Assembly: GCA_030683105.1 (NCBI GenBank)
Contig: JAUXMZ010000069.1
Span: 1 to 64,000, forward strand
Length of the DNA: 64,000 nucleotides
Direction of reading: 5' to 3'
Source: Burkholderiales bacterium
GTDB lineage: Bacteria; Pseudomonadota; Gammaproteobacteria; Burkholderiales; SG8-41
The notes beneath the pieces are model-generated. The model had not been told where the DNA came from. It saw nothing but the letters and a program-made list of their open reading frames with translations, and searched no databases. Position numbers and translations under genes: made by a program. Shown piece by piece: positions 60,828 through 64,000 of the stretch; within the stretch, counting starts at the first letter, position 1, and each line of letters starts with the position of its first letter.

Positions 60828-60901
60828 GTAAGCGGCAAACCGTGAGCCGTGAACAGCTGGTCTTACGATCCACGGCTCACGGCTTACCGCTCACGCCTTC
60901 T
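60828..60901. repeat. Inverted GTGAGCCGTGA / CACGGCTCACGG repeats
   Basis: GTAAGCGGCAAACCGTGAGC and CGTGAAC (60828-60854) face TTACGATCCACGGCTCACGG and CTTACCGCTCACGCC (60863-60897). The block lies about 30 bases beyond the anti-sigma gene's stop and could act as its transcription end. Confidence 0.82.
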
Positions 60902-60931
60902 AGGTACAGGTGGTAATAGAGGTACGCGATC

Positions 60932-61690
60932 TCAGGGATTGAGCTGCCGATATACCGCAGTGGCAACGCGCAGCAATTCATCTTTTGCGATCTCGGCTGA
61001 AAGCGCGTAGCCGAGTCTGCCGTCAAGCCAGTAAAACACGCCGATTTTATTTTCCCGCGCAAAGCGAAAAGCGGTCTCGCGCGCATCCTCCGCGTTGGTG
61101 CGGACATAGAGCGTGAGTCGCAGGCCTTTTGCGTCCTGGTACATGAATTGCGCGACCGGGCCGGTGTCGCCGGGTAAAAGGCGCCCGCCAACCAGGGTGT
61201 AGCCAAGCTCGCCGAGATGCGGGACCTTGAGTTGGGCGCCAAGCCGTTTCGACAGCCAGTTGACGAGATGCGTCTCCTGGTCTGCGCCCACTTCGACCGG
61301 ATGCCGCACTTCGGGGCTGTAGACGATATGCGCAATCGCCGCCCGCCGCGCAAAAGCGGCGCTGTTGGTGGACGGCGGATGCTGCATGCCGCTCAATTGC
61401 CAGCCGATCACGCCGCCCAGCGTTATCCAGGCCACTACGGCAGCATAGCGCAGCGGAAAAAAGCGCCGGCGCGCGGCCAGCGGTACCCGCAGACGCTCCG
61501 GTACGGGTTCATCGAGCACCGGATCGAACAGCCGATGCAGTTCCTCGTTCTGCCGCCGGTACGCCTGAACGCGCCCGGCTTCCTGCGGCCGTGCCGCAAG
61601 ATAGGTCTCGACCTCGGCGCGACGCGCCTGAGGCAGCGCGCCATCGACGTAAGCGTGCAGGTCGGCTTCGGTAATGGTTAAATTGCTCAT
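60932..61690 (-). CDS. Anti-sigma factor, membrane-anchored
   Basis: The 252-residue protein starts with an anti-sigma domain (TEADLHAYVDGALPQARRAE, about residues 7-26) without the zinc HxxxCxxC set, then one membrane helix (AAVVAWITLGGVIGWQLSGM, about 84-103) and a periplasmic domain of about 145 residues (YTLVGGRLLPGDTGPVAQFM, ETAFRFARENKIGVFYWLDG). It should hold the adjacent ECF sigma factor inactive at the membrane. It overlaps the sigma gene by 4 bases. Confidence 0.9.
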   Translation of the reverse strand: MSNLTITEADLHAYVDGALPQARRAEVETYLAARPQEAGRVQAYRRQNEELHRLFDPVLDEPVPERLRVPLAARRRFFPLRYAAVVAWITLGGVIGWQLSGMQHPPSTNSAAFARRAAIAHIVYSPEVRHPVEVGADQETHLVNWLSKRLGAQLKVPHLGELGYTLVGGRLLPGDTGPVAQFMYQDAKGLRLTLYVRTNAEDARETAFRFARENKIGVFYWLDGRLGYALSAEIAKDELLRVATAVYRQLNP

Positions 61691-62196
61691 TTAATGACCT
61701 TCAGCGTTGTGACTTCAGGCGCTCCATCCATGATGCCGCGCAACCGCTCTCGCGCGCGCGACAACCGCGACATGACGGTGCCGATAGGGATGCCCAGTGC
61801 CTTCGCTGTTTCCTGATACGACATCTGTTCCAGCGCAATCAGCAGCAACACTTCGCGCTGCTCGTCGGGAAGCCTGGCCAGCGCCGCATCCAGATCGCGG
61901 ATTTCGAGCCGGTCGGCCTGCGCCATATGCCCGGGGAGTTCCATGATTTCGTCGTTGAGCGGCACATCTGCCGCCACTTTGCGCCCCCGCACCTGATTGA
62001 TGAACACGTTATGCATGATGGTGAAGAGCCAGGCCCGCAGGTCGCTGCCGCGCCGCCACAGATGCAGCTTGTTGCAGGCGCGCTCCAGCGTATCCTGCAC
62101 CAGATCGTCCGCGGCAGTGCGCTCCCTGGTCAGCGCCCGCGCGTAGCGGCGCAACCGGGGAATATGCGGGACGACCTGCGTGCCGAACTCTTCCAA
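61687..62196 (-). CDS. ECF-type RNA polymerase sigma factor
   Basis: The 169-residue protein has region 2 (RYARALTRERTAADDLVQDT, LRAWLFTIMHNVFIN) and region 4 (LDAALARLPDEQREVLLLIA, SYQETAKALGIPIGTVMSRL). It is released from the following anti-sigma factor on an unknown envelope signal. The start is TTG 62196, with AAGGA 8 bases upstream. A small frame with its own ribosome site lies just before it. Confidence 0.93.
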   Translation of the reverse strand: MEEFGTQVVPHIPRLRRYARALTRERTAADDLVQDTLERACNKLHLWRRGSDLRAWLFTIMHNVFINQVRGRKVAADVPLNDEIMELPGHMAQADRLEIRDLDAALARLPDEQREVLLLIALEQMSYQETAKALGIPIGTVMSRLSRARERLRGIMDGAPEVTTLKVIK

Positions 62197-62206
62197 TGCC
62201 GGTTCC

Positions 62207-62278
62207 TTATTGTTTGACTACGTGCCAGACGCTGTTGAAACCGTCTCCGGTTTTATCGCCGGGCTTGAATTGGATCAC
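62207..62278 (-). CDS. Possible 23-residue leader peptide upstream of the ECF sigma gene
   Basis: A GTG-started frame encodes MIQFKPGDKTGDGFNSVWHV then VKQ and stops 10 bases before the sigma-factor start. An AGGAG sequence lies 7 bases before the GTG, and a TGCAGG/CCTGCA palindrome (62301-62316) precedes it. It could couple translation of the sigma gene or be a relic of a longer protein. No family is recognised. Confidence 0.35.
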   Translation of the reverse strand: MIQFKPGDKTGDGFNSVWHVVKQ

Positions 62279-62371
62279 TTGCTGACTCCTGAAGTTGTAA
62301 TGCAGGACATCCCTGCATCTGCGTCAACAGGGCACAGCGCGAGTCTATTCCACGAATGTACATATTAAGCT

Positions 62372-62541
62372 GTGTAGTGCTTCGCAATTGCTGCGCCATT
62401 ATTCCCTCCCCTTCAAGGGGAGGGCAGGGTGGGGATGGGTTGGCAATACACGCCGTATGCACCCATCCCCCTCCCAAGGGCCCCCTCGCGTGCTGCGCAG
62501 GCTCTCCCCCTTGAAGGGGGAGGAGTTTCGCAAATGTCGCG
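62372..62541 (-). repeat. Inverse copy of the 57722-57866 block (copy 2)
   Basis: Read on the minus strand it repeats CGCGACATTTGCGAAACTCC, the GATGGG...CATACGGCGTGTATT stretch, the CCTCCCCTTGAAGGGGAGG hairpin, and the start of the YgjP-like gene (ATGGCGCAGCAATTGCGAAG CACTACACA), after which similarity stops. An extra ~25 bases rich in CGCG lie in the middle. It fills the gap between the sigma and flavoprotein genes. Confidence 0.87.
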
Positions 62542-62579
62542 GCTAGGTAAGGTATGTCCAAACGGAATGAAACACCGCA

Positions 62580-64000
62580 CTATTTGCCCGGCTTGGCCGG
62601 ACGGATTGGCCCACCGAAGACGTGTTCGTCCAACTGCCAGCGCGAAGCAAGTGTTTCGACTGCATTCAGGATTTCCTCGGCGCGAGTCGGATGGTTGTAG
62701 GCTGCTCCGGCCAGTTTTTTAAGGGCATCGCCGGTACCGAACTCCACGCCCAGAATGTGTATCAACTCGGAAGCATCCTTGCCGACGATCTCGGCCCCAA
62801 GCAGGCGGCCGCTGTCCATGTCGGCGATCAGGCGCACGAAGCCGCGTGCATCACCCTGCCCGAGCGCGGCGGGATTGACGCCGAACGCGGTAAAACCGAC
62901 AGCGGGTTCGATGTCGCGGGCTTCGGCCAAATCCTCGTTTAATCCGATGCGCGCGAGTTCCAGTGCGGAATAGACGACTTCGGGCACCGCATCGTCATCT
63001 CGCTGCCGTGACTGCGGCGCGATGATGTTCGCCACGGCGACTGCCGCCTCCGCCAGCGCGTGATTGGAGGTCATCGCCCGGTTTGCCACATCGCCTATGG
63101 CATAAACCGATGGGGCGCTCGTCTGCTGGCAGGCATCGACCTTGATGTATCCCTCGCCATCGATATCAACCTCCGCCGCAGCCAGTCCCAGACCGGCCGT
63201 GTGCGGCACGCGGCCTGCGCCCAGCAACACCCAGTCGACGGTCTCCCGGGTGCCGTCCGGCAGCGTCAGTATCACGCCAGCCGCGCCGACCTCGGCCGCC
63301 GTCACACGGCTCGCGGTTCGCGGCCGGATACCGAGGGCGGAACACGCTTCCTGCAAAGCCTTGAGCGCCGGCGCGCTGTAGGCGCTGCGCGACAGCGGTT
63401 CCTGTTGCATCAGCCAGACGACGTCGAGCCCGAACATGCTGAGTATGAATGCAAATTCAGCACCAATCACGCCCGAACCGATCAGCGCGACGCGTTTACC
63501 GGCGGGCGGCTCGCGGTCAAACAGGTCATCGGTCGTAAGTATGCGGTCCCGGACGGGCTGAAGGTTTGAGGGAACGAAAGGTGACGAGCCCGTGGCTACG
63601 ATCACGTGCGCGGCAGCTACCTGAATTTCATCCCCCACGGCCAGGGTATTGCGATCGAGAAAACGCGCGGCGCCCTGCATTGTCCTGACACCGAGTCGGT
63701 TCAGATAGTCGGTATAGCTCTCGCGCACTTTGGCCACGACACCGCGCTGATGATGCCAGGCGCCGGACAGGTCGCCGCGCAGCGCGCCCTCGATCCCGCG
63801 CGCATCAAACTCGCGGCTGGCCTCGAGCAGGCGCGCGCTGTGATACCAGTCTTTCTTCGGCACGCAGCCGCGGTTAAGGCAACAGCCGCCCCACTGGTGT
63901 TTTTCGACGATGGCGACCTTGAGCCCGCGCAGCGCGGCCAGCACCGCGGCGCGGTAGCCGCCGGGCCCGGAACCGATGATGGCAAGGTCAAAGTTGTTCA
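62580..64000 (-). CDS. Dihydrolipoyl dehydrogenase-like flavoprotein (start just outside the window)
   Basis: The protein (about 473 residues seen) starts NNFDLAIIGSGPGGYRAAVL, has the redox-active pair GGCCLNRGCVPKKDW, an NAD site KRVALIGSGVIGAEFAFIL, the FAD motif SVYAIGDVANRAM and a C-terminal NHPTRAEEIL with the catalytic His-Glu set. It fits the class I disulfide oxidoreductases; no acyltransferase subunits are seen, so lipoamide as substrate is an inference. The first base of the ATG falls one base beyond the window end. Confidence 0.9.
   Translation of the reverse strand, partial: NNFDLAIIGSGPGGYRAAVLAALRGLKVAIVEKHQWGGCCLNRGCVPKKDWYHSARLLEASREFDARGIEGALRGDLSGAWHHQRGVVAKVRESYTDYLNRLGVRTMQGAARFLDRNTLAVGDEIQVAAAHVIVATGSSPFVPSNLQPVRDRILTTDDLFDREPPAGKRVALIGSGVIGAEFAFILSMFGLDVVWLMQQEPLSRSAYSAPALKALQEACSALGIRPRTASRVTAAEVGAAGVILTLPDGTRETVDWVLLGAGRVPHTAGLGLAAAEVDIDGEGYIKVDACQQTSAPSVYAIGDVANRAMTSNHALAEAAVAVANIIAPQSRQRDDDAVPEVVYSALELARIGLNEDLAEARDIEPAVGFTAFGVNPAALGQGDARGFVRLIADMDSGRLLGAEIVGKDASELIHILGVEFGTGDALKKLAGAAYNHPTRAEEILNAVETLASRWQLDEHVFGGPIRPAKPGK

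Overview
The window is 64 kb of GC-rich chromosome from a Gram-negative bacterium, most likely a free-living betaproteobacterium. The evidence is gene order and content: rpe-gph-trpEGDC; rplM-rpsI-argC-DUF6776-bactofilin-erpA next to anmK, an M23 peptidase and tyrS; miaB-ybeZ-ybeY-corC-lnt-glyQS-gmhB-plsC; lptM-lysA; coq7 and a UbiH-type hydroxylase (ubiquinone); and a tandem four-ATPase UvrA. Genus cannot be told from the sequence. A bacteriohemerythrin, carbamate kinase and an FNR-like box before a universal stress gene hint at life at variable oxygen.

Bases 1-11,200 are the accessory part. Among chromosomal genes (a COG2403-like GTPase, ettA, a zinc alcohol dehydrogenase, a bacteriohemerythrin, arcC) lie two short minus-strand runs of what look like integron gene cassettes with no integrase in view. 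Run 1 (about 1903-3174) holds a GNAT acetyltransferase cassette and a BrnT/BrnA toxin-antitoxin cassette and is cut by a group II intron fragment. Run 2 (about 8728-11033) holds a Gly/Lys-rich small protein, an Abi-alpha (DUF4393) protein and a SIR2-domain protein; it is broken by GGGGTC-type inverted repeats and lies between two direct copies of the first ~100 bp of uvrA. Two near-complete attC sites (2533-2620, 9829-9917) have paired L boxes with bulged bases, and cassette ends are complementary to cassette starts. A HEPN-like protein sits next to run 2. This is the best candidate for an undescribed system: defence-type cassettes in an integrase-less array.

Bases 11,300-30,800 hold uvrA, pirin, a membrane diguanylate cyclase, a universal stress protein, pdxH, a Pit phosphate transporter with its DUF47 partner, a DMT exporter, a SWIB-domain protein, two msrA genes (one cytosolic, one exported), an FAD oxidoreductase, tyrS, an M23 peptidase and anmK. 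Bases 30,800-47,200 hold Fe-S insertion, bactofilin, argC, ribosomal proteins, OsmC, coq7, the tryptophan operon with rpe and gph, apaG, mltA, a TonB-like protein, dsbC and a ubiquinone hydroxylase. Bases 47,200-64,000 hold a CAU tRNA, tRNA modification and ribosome maturation genes, apolipoprotein N-acyltransferase, glycyl-tRNA synthetase, LPS heptose and phospholipid genes, a YgjP-like metallopeptidase, lptM-lysA, a 19-residue Lys/Ala peptide gene, an ECF sigma/anti-sigma pair and the start of a dihydrolipoyl-dehydrogenase-like flavoprotein that runs off the window.

A second theme is short-period (7-10 bp) tandem repeats arranged as inverted arms. They occur in at least ten intergenic gaps, each with its own unit, and three blocks have entered reading frames (uvrA once, lnt twice) without breaking them.
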